Origin: Bacillota bacterium
Lineage (GTDB): Bacteria; Bacillota; Negativicutes; Sporomusales; CTSoil-080
Reading direction: 5' to 3'
Length of the DNA: 48,987 nt
NCBI GenBank assembly: GCA_017889725.1
Contig: JAGGAE010000013.1
Location: 1 to 48,987, forward strand
Shown: piece by piece, positions 17,243 to 26,919 of the stretch
Layout: each line of letters opens with the position of its first letter
Numbering within the stretch: the stretch's first letter is position 1
Notes under the pieces: model-generated
The model's input: the letters and a program-made list of their open reading frames with translations, nothing else
What the model was told of the DNA's origin: nothing
Database searches by the model: none
Translations under genes and position numbers: made by a program

Positions 17243-17711
17243 CCTCCGCCTCCTTCCGGTACTCTTGCAATATGGTGATGACAGATTCGGGAGTAACGTC
17301 ACCGTACAGCGTATTATCAATTTTAATGGCAGGAGATGCGTAGCACGCTCCCAAGCAACTGACTCCCTCTAAGGTAAACTGCCGGTCAGAGGTCGTCTGC
17401 CCTAAGATAATTCCCAACTGATCTTCCAACACTGCTAAAATCTCCTGTTTTCCGGCATTCTCACACGGAGCGTTAATACAGACCCGGATAATATGACGCC
17501 CCCTTGGTTTTAATGATATAGCGCTATAAAAAGAAGCTGTCGAATAGACGCGGCTGCGGCTAACATTGAGACTATAGGCAATTTCATTCACCGAATCTTC
17601 GCTAACGTAGTTTTCCGGACTGGCGTCCTGTACCGCCAGTAAAATCTGCAATAAAGCCTGCTTCTCTTTCACTATGGTCTCTATATTATTATTAATTGTT
17701 TCCAGCTTCAC
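17220..17711 (-). CDS. hydC: Hydrogenase [2Fe-2S] subunit, NuoE-like
   Basis: A 163-residue NuoE-type subunit with an N-terminal helical part and a thioredoxin-like [2Fe-2S] domain. The ligand pattern is CINAPC (Cys-x4-Cys) and SCLGAC (Cys-x3-Cys). Starts are TTG at 17714 or GTG at 17711 behind a GGGGGGA site; the GTG has better spacing. It is the first gene of hydCBA and is directly preceded by the palindrome-rich promoter region. The protein relays electrons between HydB and HydA. Confidence 0.92.
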   Translation of the reverse strand: MKLETINNNIETIVKEKQALLQILLAVQDASPENYVSEDSVNEIAYSLNVSRSRVYSTASFYSAISLKPRGRHIIRVCINAPCENAGKQEILAVLEDQLGIILGQTTSDRQFTLEGVSCLGACYASPAIKIDNTLYGDVTPESVITILQEYRKEAEDVDCSAS

Positions 17712-17738
17712 CAAAAATCCCCCCTGTCTTTTGTTTCG

Positions 17739-17767
17739 ATTTTAATTTAGTAAGTAAAATAAGTCAA
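17739..17767 (-). promoter_or_regulatory. Promoter of hydCBA
   Basis: Minus strand TTGACT (17767-17762), 17-base spacer, TAAAAT (17744-17739), giving a leader of about 25 bases before the start codon. The -35 overlaps the left arm of a large inverted repeat. Confidence 0.65.
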
Positions 17768-17840
17768 TTTAGTTATTTTTATAACATAAAGCATTTTACT
17801 TTCACATTTAACTTTGTTATTTTTGTAACTTATTTTACTT
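17752..17840. promoter_or_regulatory. Nested dyad repeats upstream of hydCBA (candidate redox operator)
   Basis: Outer arms AAGTAAAATAAGT (17752-17764) and ACTTATTTTACTT (17828-17840) are a perfect 13-base inverted repeat. Between and touching them are two smaller palindromes of the form GTTA-N6-TAAC: 17772-17785 and 17816-17829, with cores TTTTTA and TTTTTG. GTTA-N6-TAAC is the centre of the clostridial Rex consensus as I recall it (TTGTTAAN4TTAACAA), but the flanking positions match only partly. The rest of 17715-18027 is AT-rich and holds only the hemL terminator. Confidence 0.55.
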
Positions 17841-17940
17841 GCCACAAAACAACAAAAGTATACCGCCTTCCATTGCTTGAATTTACTGACTCTTTTAGTG
17901 TTTTTTTTAACACGTGCTCTTTTGTTTTCCCCTTCCGCCA

Positions 17941-17971
17941 AAAGAAAAAATGCCGGCAGATTACCGGCATT
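17941..17971 (-). terminator. Terminator after hemL
   Basis: Minus-strand hairpin with arms AATGCCGG and CCGGCATT around a seven-base loop, followed by a T-run (complement of 17941-17950). It lies 57 bases beyond the hemL stop and ends the tetrapyrrole operon. Confidence 0.8.
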
Positions 17972-18027
17972 TTCTTGACATAGTTTTTTTGAATATAACT
18001 ATAGGCCAATTTGCATAACAAAAGTTT

Positions 18028-19335
18028 TCATTTGTAATACTCTTTCACTTTTGCAAAAGCTACCGAGCTAGCGGCAATGGTATTTGCCACGTCCTTCTCA
18101 GTATGAGCCGCCGACATAAAGGACGCTTCAAACTGGGAAGGAGCCAAGTACACGCCTTGTTGCAGCATAGCATGAAAGTATATGGTAAAAGCACCGGTAT
18201 CGGAGAGTTTTGCGCTATCATAATCAAAAACACTTTTCTCTGAAAAAAATAAGCCGAACATGGAACCGATCTGATGGAATTGAAGATTCAACCCCAATTT
18301 TTCCGCTTGCTGCTTTAACCCGGCGCATAATGCGTCCGTTTTTGCAGTCAGAACCGGATAAAAAGCAGTATCCTCAGTCAAAAGTTTTAAGGTGACAATT
18401 CCCGCCGTCATGGCCAGCGGATTGCCGCTTAAGGTTCCCGCCTGATATACCGGCCCGGCCGGTGCAATCATTTCCATAATATCGGCCCGTCCACCATAGG
18501 CGGCTACTGGCAGGCCGCCGCCTATGACCTTGCCTAAACAGGTCAAATCAGGAGTTATTTGATAAAGCTCTTGCGCTCCCCCATGGGCGACGCGAAAGCC
18601 TGACATTACCTCGTCAAATATAAGAAGCGCTCCATAATTCTCAGTAATTTGGCGAACTCTCTTTAAGTATCCTTCACGCGGCAGTACCAGCCCCATATTA
18701 CCGGCCACCGGTTCAATAATAACGGCGGCAATATCTTCAGCCTGCTGCCGAAAAACATCTTCCAATGCTTCGGCATCGTTATAAGGCACCGTAATTGTCC
18801 CGGCAGCAATACCCGCGGGAACCCCCGGGCTATCAGGAACACCTAGGGTAGTCGCTCCTGAACCCGCTTTAACCAGCAGTCCGTCATGGTGTCCATGATA
18901 GCATCCGGCAAATTTGACTATTTTTGAGCGACCGGTATAGGCTCTGGCTAATCGCAGGGCGCTCATAGTGGCCTCCGTACCGGAGTTAACCATACGAACA
19001 AGCTCCATTGAGGGGAAAACTGCTTTAATCAATGCGGCCAGCTCGGTTTCCAACAAAGTAGGCGCCCCATAGCTGGTGCCCAAACCCACTCTCTCCCTAA
19101 GAGCTTCTACAACTCTCGGGTGAGCATGCCCCAAAATCATCGGCCCCCAGGAACCCACATAGTCTATATAGGTATTTCCGTCAATATCCTCCAATTTACT
19201 GCCAACGGCACGCGCAATAAAGGGAGGGGTTCCCCCTACACTGCGAAAAGACCGAACCGGGCTGTTTACCCCGCCTGGAATATATTTTTGGGCATCAGCA
19301 AAAGCTGCTGCCGATTTATTCATTGTATATGTCAC
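18028..19335 (-). CDS. hemL: Glutamate-1-semialdehyde 2,1-aminomutase
   Basis: A 435-residue PLP enzyme that converts glutamate-1-semialdehyde to 5-aminolevulinate, the second step of the C5 pathway. Family landmarks are the start [16 protein letters not shown], the PLP region FDEVMSGFR and the Schiff-base lysine in [18 protein letters not shown] chose the GTG at 19335 because GGGAGGGG lies six bases upstream; the ATG at 19323 is the alternative. It is the last gene of the operon, 13 bases after hemB. Confidence 0.95.
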   Translation of the reverse strand: MTYTMNKSAAAFADAQKYIPGGVNSPVRSFRSVGGTPPFIARAVGSKLEDIDGNTYIDYVGSWGPMILGHAHPRVVEALRERVGLGTSYGAPTLLETELAALIKAVFPSMELVRMVNSGTEATMSALRLARAYTGRSKIVKFAGCYHGHHDGLLVKAGSGATTLGVPDSPGVPAGIAAGTITVPYNDAEALEDVFRQQAEDIAAVIIEPVAGNMGLVLPREGYLKRVRQITENYGALLIFDEVMSGFRVAHGGAQELYQITPDLTCLGKVIGGGLPVAAYGGRADIMEMIAPAGPVYQAGTLSGNPLAMTAGIVTLKLLTEDTAFYPVLTAKTDALCAGLKQQAEKLGLNLQFHQIGSMFGLFFSEKSVFDYDSAKLSDTGAFTIYFHAMLQQGVYLAPSQFEASFMSAAHTEKDVANTIAASSVAFAKVKEYYK

Positions 19336-19348
19336 TCTTTTCCCCTCC

Positions 19349-20320
19349 CTATAGCTGCAACCAGCCTGCGGCCTCCAACGCATGATACGTGATGATAATA
19401 TCGGCACCGGCTCTTTTAATCCCGGTCAAAGTTTCGAGCACGGTTCGCTGTTCATCAATCCAGCCTTTCTCAGCGGCGGCTTTAATCATGGCATATTCCC
19501 CGCTTACATTGTAAGCGGCCACCGGCACAGTAAAGCTGTCTCGCACTTGCCGGATGATATCCATATACGCCATAGCGGGTTTGACCATGACAATGTCGGC
19601 TCCTTCCTCTATATCCAGAGCCACTTCTTTTAAGGCTTCCCTTGCGTTAGCTGGGTCCATCTGATAACTCCTGCGGTCACCAAACTGGGGTGTACAGCCT
19701 GCCGCATCGCGAAATGGTTCGTAAAAGGCCGACGCATATTTTGCCGCATACGACATAATACTTACCCTGCTATAGCCAGACTGATCAAGTACCTCTCTAA
19801 TAGCCGCTACCCGCCCATCCATCATGTCCGACGGCGCTACCATATCGGCTCCGGCCTCGACATGACTGAGCGCCACTTTCGCCAATATCTCAATCGAGCC
19901 ATCATTGTCCAAATGCTGTCCCTTGAATACCCCGCAGTGACCATGATCGGTATACTCGCATAAACATACATCACTGGTAATCACCAGTTCCGGCAGTTCC
20001 TGCTTTATCCTGCAGATGGCCTGCTGCACCGGACTATTGGGGTCCCAGGCACTTGAACCCTGGTCATCTTTATATTCCGGCAGACCAAATACCATTACCG
20101 CAGGAATTCCCCGTTCATAGACTTCCTTCGCTACTCGCACTGCCATATCGCTCGATACATGGTACTGTCCCGACAACACCGGTATTTCTCTTTTAATCTC
20201 TTTTCCCGGCACCACAAATAGAGGATATACAAAGTCTGTCGGCATTAACTGTGTTTCTCGGACCATCGCCCTGATTCCGGCCGACACTCGCAGCCGCTGT
20301 GGTCGAATGTATGGGGTCAT
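19349..20320 (-). CDS. hemB: Porphobilinogen synthase (5-aminolevulinate dehydratase)
   Basis: A 323-residue enzyme condensing two 5-aminolevulinates to porphobilinogen. Visible are the two active-site lysine segments, [17 protein letters not shown] and [11 protein letters not shown], and the zinc-type cysteine segment [13 protein letters not shown]. Length and sequence are normal. The ATG has an AAGGAGGAG site and follows the cobA/hemD stop by three bases. Confidence 0.96.
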   Translation of the reverse strand: MTPYIRPQRLRVSAGIRAMVRETQLMPTDFVYPLFVVPGKEIKREIPVLSGQYHVSSDMAVRVAKEVYERGIPAVMVFGLPEYKDDQGSSAWDPNSPVQQAICRIKQELPELVITSDVCLCEYTDHGHCGVFKGQHLDNDGSIEILAKVALSHVEAGADMVAPSDMMDGRVAAIREVLDQSGYSRVSIMSYAAKYASAFYEPFRDAAGCTPQFGDRRSYQMDPANAREALKEVALDIEEGADIVMVKPAMAYMDIIRQVRDSFTVPVAAYNVSGEYAMIKAAAEKGWIDEQRTVLETLTGIKRAGADIIITYHALEAAGWLQL

Positions 20321-20323
20321 ACA

Positions 20324-21850
20324 TTACTCCTCCTTCTCGCAAATATAAGCATGGATGGCATCTACCAATCCTCTTATCGTAAATTCTTCTGCAATAATAT
20401 CCGGGTGCAGGCCATGTTGGACACAGGTCTCTGCCGTAATCGGCCCGATACAGGCCACTGTCGTCGACGCTAAAAGACTTGCCGCCTCTTCTCCCAACAA
20501 ACCAATCAAATTCGTCACCGTCGAGGAGCTAGTAAAGGTAACGAATTGAATCTCTTTATCCTTTAACTGTTCGGCTACGCTTTTTCCATCGGCTTCTCCC
20601 AGCCCGGTACGATAGGCTTCTACTACATCCACCGTTACCCCCATTCGGGACAGAGCCTCCGGCAACATATCCCTTGCTACCGCCGCCCGTGGTATAAGGA
20701 CTCTCATACCGGCAGCCAATTTATCCTCCATAACGCTGACAATACCTTCCGCTCTAAACTCGGCGGGGACAACATCGGCCAGTATCCCAAACTGCCGCAG
20801 TTTCTCCGCCGTTTTAAGGCCAATGGCCGCTACCTTTACCTCCCGTAACGCTCTTGTATCGCGCCCGGAATACTGCAATCGGTTAAAAAAACTGTCCACT
20901 CCATTCACGCTGGTAAAAATCAGCCATTGGTACGCGTTCAGTTCAAGTATGGCGCGGTCTAACCTGTCAAAACTAGCCGGAGGATTAATTTTTATTGCGG
21001 GAGCCTCAACGCATTTAGCCCCAAGGGCTTCCAAAGCTTCGGTAAGAGTACTGGCCTGCTCTCTGGCTCTCGTTACAAGAATAGTTTTCCCTGAAAGGGG
21101 CCTGTTGTCAAACCAAGCTATATCTTTTCTCAAGGATACCACATCACCAACAATAAAAATGGCCGGTGGCTTTATTCCCCGCCGCGCAGTCTCTTGGGCA
21201 GCTTCCCCTAAAGTAGTGACTAACACTTCTTGCTCGGGCTTTGTCCCCCAGCGAATTACTGCCGCCGGAGTGGTAGGTGCCCGCCCGTGGGCGATGAGTT
21301 TCGCAGTTATATTCGGCAGGTTTTCAACCCCCATCAAAAACACCAGCGTATCCGCCCCCATCGCCAGTTTATCCCACCGCAGCGTAGACTGGCTCTTGCC
21401 TTCCTCTTCATGACCAGTTACCACCGTAAACGAAGTCGCAATTCCCCGGTGGGTAACCGGTATCCCGGCATAAGCCGGTACAGATATAGCCGACGTTATC
21501 CCCGGCACAATTTCAAAAGGAATCCGGGCCGCCGCCAACTCCAGCGCTTCTTCTCCACCCCGTCCGAAAACAAAAGGGTCACCGCCTTTTAACCGCACAA
21601 CAGTTTTTCCCTGACGAGCCCTGTCAACCAGCAAAGCATTGATATCCTGCTGACGCATTATGTGCTGACTAGAAGCCTTGCCTACATAAACAAGCTCCGC
21701 CTCAGGTCTCGTATGTTCCAACAGGCGGGCATCCGCCAGCCGGTCATATACAATGACTTCCGCAATTTTGAGTACTTCCACACCTTTGACACTCATCAAT
21801 TTATAATCACCAGGTCCAGCCCCGACTAAATAGACTATTCCTTTATTCAT
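20324..21850 (-). CDS. cobA-hemD: Fused uroporphyrinogen-III C-methyltransferase / uroporphyrinogen-III synthase
   Basis: A 508-residue two-domain enzyme. Residues 1-240 are the SUMT (CobA) domain with LVGAGPGDYKLMSVKG, VVRLKGGDPFVFGRGGEE and an SAM-binding GMGVENLPN-like stretch. Residues 250-505 are the HemD domain, which closes hydroxymethylbilane to uroporphyrinogen III. The fusion sends uroporphyrinogen III directly to precorrin-2, the branch to siroheme, cobamides and siroheme-derived heme. This fusion is common in anaerobic Firmicutes. The ATG overlaps hemC by four bases. Confidence 0.95.
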   Translation of the reverse strand: MNKGIVYLVGAGPGDYKLMSVKGVEVLKIAEVIVYDRLADARLLEHTRPEAELVYVGKASSQHIMRQQDINALLVDRARQGKTVVRLKGGDPFVFGRGGEEALELAAARIPFEIVPGITSAISVPAYAGIPVTHRGIATSFTVVTGHEEEGKSQSTLRWDKLAMGADTLVFLMGVENLPNITAKLIAHGRAPTTPAAVIRWGTKPEQEVLVTTLGEAAQETARRGIKPPAIFIVGDVVSLRKDIAWFDNRPLSGKTILVTRAREQASTLTEALEALGAKCVEAPAIKINPPASFDRLDRAILELNAYQWLIFTSVNGVDSFFNRLQYSGRDTRALREVKVAAIGLKTAEKLRQFGILADVVPAEFRAEGIVSVMEDKLAAGMRVLIPRAAVARDMLPEALSRMGVTVDVVEAYRTGLGEADGKSVAEQLKDKEIQFVTFTSSSTVTNLIGLLGEEAASLLASTTVACIGPITAETCVQHGLHPDIIAEEFTIRGLVDAIHAYICEKEE

Positions 21851-22788
21851 GACCTCGCCTCCTGTGTATCGCGCAGTTCGGCCAATATTTCCCGTCCACC
21901 GCTGTTATACATACGCTGCGCAAGCCTTGCGCCTATTTGATACGCGTCTTCGAGGTGCCCTGTTTCCCTGTCTTCCAGACGCAGCCGTCCGTCTACCGAC
22001 AAAATAACCGCCTGTAAAACAAGTCCCTCTTCCGTAATCCGGCCATATACCCCTATCGGCACTTGGCAGTTGCCCTCCACCCAGTTTAGAAAAGCCCGCT
22101 CGGCAACAGTAATTTGCGCCGTTTGCTCATGATGCAAACAGCTCAGTACATTGAGCACCGCTTCGTCATTCTCCCTGGTTTCAATGGCCAACGCCCCCTG
22201 GCCGACTGCGGGTAAGCAGATATCTTCCGGCAGAATTTGGGCAATATGCCGCTCCCAATTTAAACGGGTAAGGCCCGCTACTGCCAAAACAATGGCGTCT
22301 AATTCGGAATTTCTAAGCTTCGCCAGACGGGTATCCAGATTTCCCCGTAAATCTTTTATGATCAAATCCGGGCGATAATGTAATAACTGGGCCTTTCTCC
22401 TTAAGCTGGATGTACCCACTCTGGCCCCTTGCGGCAAGGTATCTACGCCAGTATATGTATCACTGACAAGAGCATCTCTCGCGTCCATACGCTCGGTGAC
22501 TGCCCCCAGCGTCAAGCCCGGCGGCAGTTGCGTAGGCATATCTTTCAGACTATGTACTGCTAAATCAATTTCCCCGGATAACAACTCTTTTTCCAATTCT
22601 TTAGTAAAAAGTCCTTTACCGCCAATCTTAGCTAACGGTACATCAAGAATTTTGTCACCGGTGGTAACAATATTTTTTAGCACTACCTGTATCGCCGGAT
22701 AACGAGCTTTAAGCAAATCAGCCACATAGTTAGCCTGCCATAGTGCCAATTTACTGCCGCGCGTACCGATGACAAGTTTTTCTATCAA
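21847..22788 (-). CDS. hemC: Hydroxymethylbilane synthase (porphobilinogen deaminase)
   Basis: A 313-residue enzyme that joins four porphobilinogens. The N-terminal IGTRGSKLALWQ, the HSLKDMPT motif and the cofactor cysteine in NWVEGNCQVPIGVY (usually EGGCQVP) are present. The start is a TTG with a GGGAGATAAGG site and lies 38 bases inside the end of hemA, so translation is probably coupled. Confidence 0.95.
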   Translation of the reverse strand: MIEKLVIGTRGSKLALWQANYVADLLKARYPAIQVVLKNIVTTGDKILDVPLAKIGGKGLFTKELEKELLSGEIDLAVHSLKDMPTQLPPGLTLGAVTERMDARDALVSDTYTGVDTLPQGARVGTSSLRRKAQLLHYRPDLIIKDLRGNLDTRLAKLRNSELDAIVLAVAGLTRLNWERHIAQILPEDICLPAVGQGALAIETRENDEAVLNVLSCLHHEQTAQITVAERAFLNWVEGNCQVPIGVYGRITEEGLVLQAVILSVDGRLRLEDRETGHLEDAYQIGARLAQRMYNSGGREILAELRDTQEARS

Positions 22789-24067
22789 CCTTATCTCCCT
22801 CTCCTATTTCATCCAGTTTAAACAGAGTTCTTAACGCATCGATATATTGCTGTTCCTCTTCCGTTCCCGCTGCTTCATTCACCTTGACAATGGGATCCCT
22901 CAAGAGCTTTCTTGTCAGTAACTTACTCATATTTTCGATAATACGTCGTTCCTCCGGCGTCAGATTGGGCAATTTATTAAATGCCACCTTTAACGCCCGC
23001 TGGCGAATTCGCTCATTTTTAGCGGCAAGCCTTGCTAATACGGGTCGGTATGACAAATACCGGAATTTGACCAAAAGTTCCTTCAAATCCTCTTCTACAA
23101 TCTGCTCCGCCGCTTTCGCTTCCCTGAGGCGTCCTTGTACATTGGATTCCACTACCGCTTCCAGGCCGTCAATATTAAATAACTGTACGCCCGCTATAGC
23201 TTCCACTTCCGGTTCAATATCACGCGGAACCGCTATATCAATAAATATAATAGGACGCCCTTGCCGTTTTGCCATCAAGTGCGCCACATCCCACGTCCGT
23301 ATAATATAATGCGGTGCTCCGGTGGAAGTAATCACAATGTCAGCATCGACCGCGCAGGTCAGAAAATCCTTGTAGGGAACCGCGATGCCATGAAACTGCT
23401 CTGCCAAACAAATAGCCCGGTCATGATTTCGATTGGATACGAAAACCGTCCGCACTCCGTTTTCTACCAAATGCCGAGCCGTAAGTTCGCTCATCTCCCC
23501 CGCCCCTAGAATGAGCACATTGGAGCAGGTTAAATCGCCAAATACTTTTTTTGCCAGTTCTACCGCCGCATAGCTGACGGATACGGCGCTATGCGCGATC
23601 TTTGTCTTGGTGCGTACTTTTTTTCCTACAGCGATAGCCCGGTTAAACAAGGTATTGAGTATTGTCCCCATAGTTTGAGCGTCGCGGGCAATAGAATACG
23701 CCTTTTTCACCTGGCTAAGAATTTGTCCCTCTCCTACTACCAGTGAATCCAGACTTGCGGCCACCCGAAACAAGTGCCGGATGCATTCTTCCTCTGCATA
23801 ATAAAAGAGATACTCATCTACTTTGACTTTGGTATTATTCAAACTTACCAGAAAGTCTATTAATGTCGGCAGAGCATCCGCTGCATCATCTACCACCGCA
23901 TACATTTCCGTTCGGTTGCAGGTAGACAGGATAAGTCCTTCCAGTACATCCTCATACTCGCGGATACGCAGCAAACCATGCTTGATCTGCTCTTCGGAAA
24001 ACGCAAAGCACTCTCGGATTTCTACCGGTGCACTTTTATGATTTAATCCCAGAACCACCAACTGCAT
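22751..24067 (-). CDS. hemA: Glutamyl-tRNA reductase
   Basis: A 438-residue enzyme reducing glutamyl-tRNA to glutamate-1-semialdehyde, the entry step of the pathway. The catalytic Cys50 sits in STCNRTE, followed by the NADPH domain with ILGAGEMSELTARHL and a helical dimerisation domain at the C-terminus. The presence of hemA plus hemL shows the C5 rather than the Shemin route. It overlaps the upstream sirC-like gene by 32 bases and hemC by 38. Confidence 0.96.
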   Translation of the reverse strand: MQLVVLGLNHKSAPVEIRECFAFSEEQIKHGLLRIREYEDVLEGLILSTCNRTEMYAVVDDAADALPTLIDFLVSLNNTKVKVDEYLFYYAEEECIRHLFRVAASLDSLVVGEGQILSQVKKAYSIARDAQTMGTILNTLFNRAIAVGKKVRTKTKIAHSAVSVSYAAVELAKKVFGDLTCSNVLILGAGEMSELTARHLVENGVRTVFVSNRNHDRAICLAEQFHGIAVPYKDFLTCAVDADIVITSTGAPHYIIRTWDVAHLMAKRQGRPIIFIDIAVPRDIEPEVEAIAGVQLFNIDGLEAVVESNVQGRLREAKAAEQIVEEDLKELLVKFRYLSYRPVLARLAAKNERIRQRALKVAFNKLPNLTPEERRIIENMSKLLTRKLLRDPIVKVNEAAGTEEEQQYIDALRTLFKLDEIGEGDKVDRKTCHRYARQ

Positions 24068-24680
24068 TCCTTATCTTCTCCTCTGCATCTTCCAGCTTAC
24101 CGGCTGCCAACAGCCGGAAAACTTCCTCATTTAGACTTTCCCTCCATACCGCCTGCCTCTCACCAGGGGTGGCCAGTTGTTCTTTAAACTCTTGGCGCAG
24201 GCGGGAAATAAGCTCTAAATATAGGCCATATTCCGGCCCGTAGTGTTTTAGTAAGTCGCGGCGCAGCCAACCGGCCAGCGCGGGACTTTTCCCCCCCGTA
24301 GAAACCGTTAATAATAAATCACCATGCGCCACTTGGGCCGGCACCGTAAAATTGCCCAAATCGGGTTGATCAGCCACGTTGACCAAAATGCCCTTACTGT
24401 GGGCTGCCTCAGCCGCAAGCCGGTTAATCTCTGTATTATTTGTTGCACAAATTATAAGAAAGACGCCCTCCATAAGTACCGGGTGAAATTCTGCGTTTAT
24501 ATGCGTTATTGTTCCGTTTTGCGCAAGCCGTGACAGCTCCGGTGTTATTGCCGGGCTGCATACGGCAATAACACCGCTTGCGGCCAAAAGTGACAAAGCC
24601 TTGCGTTCGGCTACCTCGCCACCGCCGACTATCAAACACTTTCGCCCGGCGATATTTAAATTTACCGGATAATACGCCAT
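24036..24680 (-). CDS. Precorrin-2 dehydrogenase / sirohydrochlorin ferrochelatase (CysG N-terminal type)
   Basis: A 214-residue protein of the SirC/Met8/CysG-B family: NAD-binding LIVGGGEVAERKALSLL near residues 16-32, ADQPDLGNFTVPAQV and STGGKSPALAGWLRRDL. It oxidises precorrin-2 to sirohydrochlorin and may also insert iron. As the first gene of the operon, ahead of hemA, it points the pathway towards siroheme and cobamides. No hemE, hemN or hemH is in the window. The ATG has a GGAGATGACGTAG leader and lies 62 bases after PBP2 with no clear terminator between. Confidence 0.9.
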   Translation of the reverse strand: MAYYPVNLNIAGRKCLIVGGGEVAERKALSLLAASGVIAVCSPAITPELSRLAQNGTITHINAEFHPVLMEGVFLIICATNNTEINRLAAEAAHSKGILVNVADQPDLGNFTVPAQVAHGDLLLTVSTGGKSPALAGWLRRDLLKHYGPEYGLYLELISRLRQEFKEQLATPGERQAVWRESLNEEVFRLLAAGKLEDAEEKIRNAVGGSGIKS

Positions 24681-24742
24681 CTACGTCATCTCCTATACCA
24701 TATGTATTTCGAGCCTTAGCAATATTATCCTTTAAGTCTGTG

Positions 24743-26566
24743 CTAATCACTTCTGGCCGCCGGAGCCTTACCAGCTGCTGGCAGACCATAGTAGACCTCA
24801 ACAATTTTTCGCCCCAGCGGCACTGCCGCCATAGCTCCTTCACCGGCATCTTCAACCAGCACCGCAAAGGCTATTTCCGGATTTTCCACCGGCGCATAAC
24901 CGGCAAACCACGAATGGACAGTATCCCTTCCGGTCTCAGCGGAGCCGGTCTTCCCGGCTACAGTCTTAGTGAATCCCTGAAAAGCAATAGCCGCTGTTCC
25001 TTTCCGTATAACCCCGGTCATACCGCGGCGTACTTCGTCCCATACTTCGGGGCGCAAATATATGGTTCTTAAGATAGAAGGAGATATCTTAGTAACCAAA
25101 GCACCCTGGGGATTTATGACTTTATCCACCAAAATGGGTTTATATATAATGCCACCGTTAGCCACCGCCATCATAGTGAGCGCTTGTTGCAACGGTGTGA
25201 CGAGATAATACCCTTGTCCAATTGCAGCAATGATGGTTTCCCCCGGATACCAAGGCTCTCCGTACGTTGCCTCTTTCCAAGCCTCGGTCGGTACTACTCC
25301 CGCTTCTTCCCCCGGCAGGCCAATCCCGCTGACACTTCCTAACCCAAAGGTGAGCGCGTAGGAAGCCAGCCTGTCCGTCCCCAGTCTCCGGCCAAGCTCA
25401 TAAAATACCGGATCACTGGACATGGCTATGGCATCCACAATGTTCAACTTTCCCAAGCCTTTAGGTTCCCAACCATAAAAGGTCCAGCCTGATAATACAT
25501 AATAACCGTTATCCCGGAATATTTCTTCTGGAGTAGTCACACCCGTTTCCAAGGCTGCCGAGGCGGTAATGACTTTAAACACTGAACCCGGGGGATACAT
25601 ATTCTGGATTGCCCGATTTCCCAGCGGCTTATCCGGATTCTTCAGGAGATTCTCCCATTCACGGCTAGTTATACCGCCTACAAAGGCATTGGGGTTAAAA
25701 GATGGGCTGCTGGCAAGGGCCAGTACCCCTCCCGTTTTTACATCAAGAACAACTATTGCTCCGCCTTTAGCGGGCATGCCACTCGAACGACTGACGGATA
25801 TTTGTTCTTTTAGAGCCTCTTCCGCAGCTTTTTGCAAATTTGCATCGAGAGTAAGAACCAAACTGTTCCCAGCTATAGCGGTCTTTTCTCCTGCCGAGGC
25901 AACTTCCTCCCCTAAAGCGTTTACTTCTACTTCCCTTCCTCCATCTACGCCGCGCAGCTCTTTTTCCCACACATGTTCAAGGCCCGCCTTGCCAATCATG
26001 TCACTCATGGCATATCCTCTTTGTGAGGCCGTATTATACTCCTCTTCACTAATCCGTCCAATATACCCGAAGACATGGGCGGCCATATCCCCATAGACAT
26101 AGTAACGTACTGGAATCGCCTCAATAATAACCCCCGGCAGCCAAGCTTTGTTTTCCTCAATCTGACTTATAGCCACTTGGTCTACGTCCCGTTTAAGCCG
26201 AACAGGGGTATACAAAAATGCCTGCCCCTGCTCTACTAACTGGGCTATATCCCCTTCCGTCATACCTGTGACCTGCGCCAGAAAGGGGGTAGCGGCTTGC
26301 GCATTGGCATATTCAGCCGGTATTACGGAAATGGCAAAGCTAGGACGATTCCCCACCAGCACCGCACCATTACGATCATAAAACGTGCCACGCGGTGCCT
26401 GCTGATACAGCTTTCTAATCCGGTTTGCTTCCGCTATTTTTTTATACTGGGGACCCTCTAACAGTTGAATCCATACCAATCTCGTAATCAGTAGCACCAT
26501 AACGGAAAACGCGATAACCAACAACACCGAGATACGCCAGGATTTTTCGAGATCCCACACGTTCAT
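24743..26566 (-). CDS. mrdA: Penicillin-binding protein 2 (peptidoglycan transpeptidase)
   Basis: A class B PBP of about 607 residues. An N-terminal membrane helix (about residues 14-33 of MNVWDLEK...) is followed by a PBP dimerisation domain and the transpeptidase domain with SVFK (PPGSVFKV), SSD (AMSSDPVF) and KTGS (AGKTGSAETG). It cross-links lateral-wall peptidoglycan and sets rod shape. The ATG at 26566 lies very close to an AAAGGGG site; the GTG two codons later (26560) has better spacing. A frame extension to 26632 is unlikely as it crosses a terminator. mreBCD and rodA are not nearby. Confidence 0.93.
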   Translation of the reverse strand: MNVWDLEKSWRISVLLVIAFSVMVLLITRLVWIQLLEGPQYKKIAEANRIRKLYQQAPRGTFYDRNGAVLVGNRPSFAISVIPAEYANAQAATPFLAQVTGMTEGDIAQLVEQGQAFLYTPVRLKRDVDQVAISQIEENKAWLPGVIIEAIPVRYYVYGDMAAHVFGYIGRISEEEYNTASQRGYAMSDMIGKAGLEHVWEKELRGVDGGREVEVNALGEEVASAGEKTAIAGNSLVLTLDANLQKAAEEALKEQISVSRSSGMPAKGGAIVVLDVKTGGVLALASSPSFNPNAFVGGITSREWENLLKNPDKPLGNRAIQNMYPPGSVFKVITASAALETGVTTPEEIFRDNGYYVLSGWTFYGWEPKGLGKLNIVDAIAMSSDPVFYELGRRLGTDRLASYALTFGLGSVSGIGLPGEEAGVVPTEAWKEATYGEPWYPGETIIAAIGQGYYLVTPLQQALTMMAVANGGIIYKPILVDKVINPQGALVTKISPSILRTIYLRPEVWDEVRRGMTGVIRKGTAAIAFQGFTKTVAGKTGSAETGRDTVHSWFAGYAPVENPEIAFAVLVEDAGEGAMAAVPLGRKIVEVYYGLPAAGKAPAARSD

Positions 26567-26611
26567 CGCCCCTTTTGCACTCTTTGCTACTCTTATTATG
26601 GCACTGCTGCG

Positions 26612-26645
26612 AAAAAAAAATCGTCCATGCACCTGGCACGGACGA
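26612..26645 (-). terminator. Terminator after the LCP/LytR_C region
   Basis: Minus-strand hairpin with arms TCGTCCGTGC and GCATGGACGA followed by nine T. It separates the LCP genes from PBP2. Confidence 0.9.
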
Positions 26646-26659
26646 ATATAGCATACTAC

Positions 26660-26908
26660 TTATTCATAGTTCTTACCGATAACTACCAAAGCCTTAACCG
26701 ACTTTGTGTCATCAGGCTTTATCTGCACTGTATAGTCAAAGGGGAGTCCCGTCAATTTACTGGACACCGCGCTGTCTTTAGAGTAGGAAGTAACGCTGCT
26801 TTTTTCCGTAACTTGAGTGGAGTTGCTTAGACTAACTACTTCAAACCCCCGCGCCTTTAAAAGAGAAGCAATCTTTGTCCCGGCATTGGCGTTGCCACTG
26901 GCATTCAC
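26660..26908 (-). CDS. LytR_C-domain fragment, out of frame with the upstream LCP gene
   Basis: Up to 82 residues forming most of a LytR C-terminal (LytR_C) domain: VNASGNANAGTKIASLL, GFEVVSLSN and ALVVIGKNYE. The frame stays open back to a TAG at 26942-26944, and the extra upstream residues NDKLTVAV complete the first strand of the domain. The only start after that stop, a GTG at 26908, would cut this strand and has no good ribosome binding site. This suggests the domain was once fused to the LCP protein and is now separated by a one-base shift, or by a sequencing error. Independent expression is possible but less likely. Confidence 0.6.
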   Translation of the reverse strand: MNASGNANAGTKIASLLKARGFEVVSLSNSTQVTEKSSVTSYSKDSAVSSKLTGLPFDYTVQIKPDDTKSVKALVVIGKNYE

Positions 26909-26919
26909 AACAGCTACGG

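Noticed and set aside
20823-21592. Plus-strand frames up to 196 residues opposite cobA/hemD
   Set aside because: Low-complexity Ser/Arg/Pro composition typical of antisense reading; the minus-strand gene is certain.
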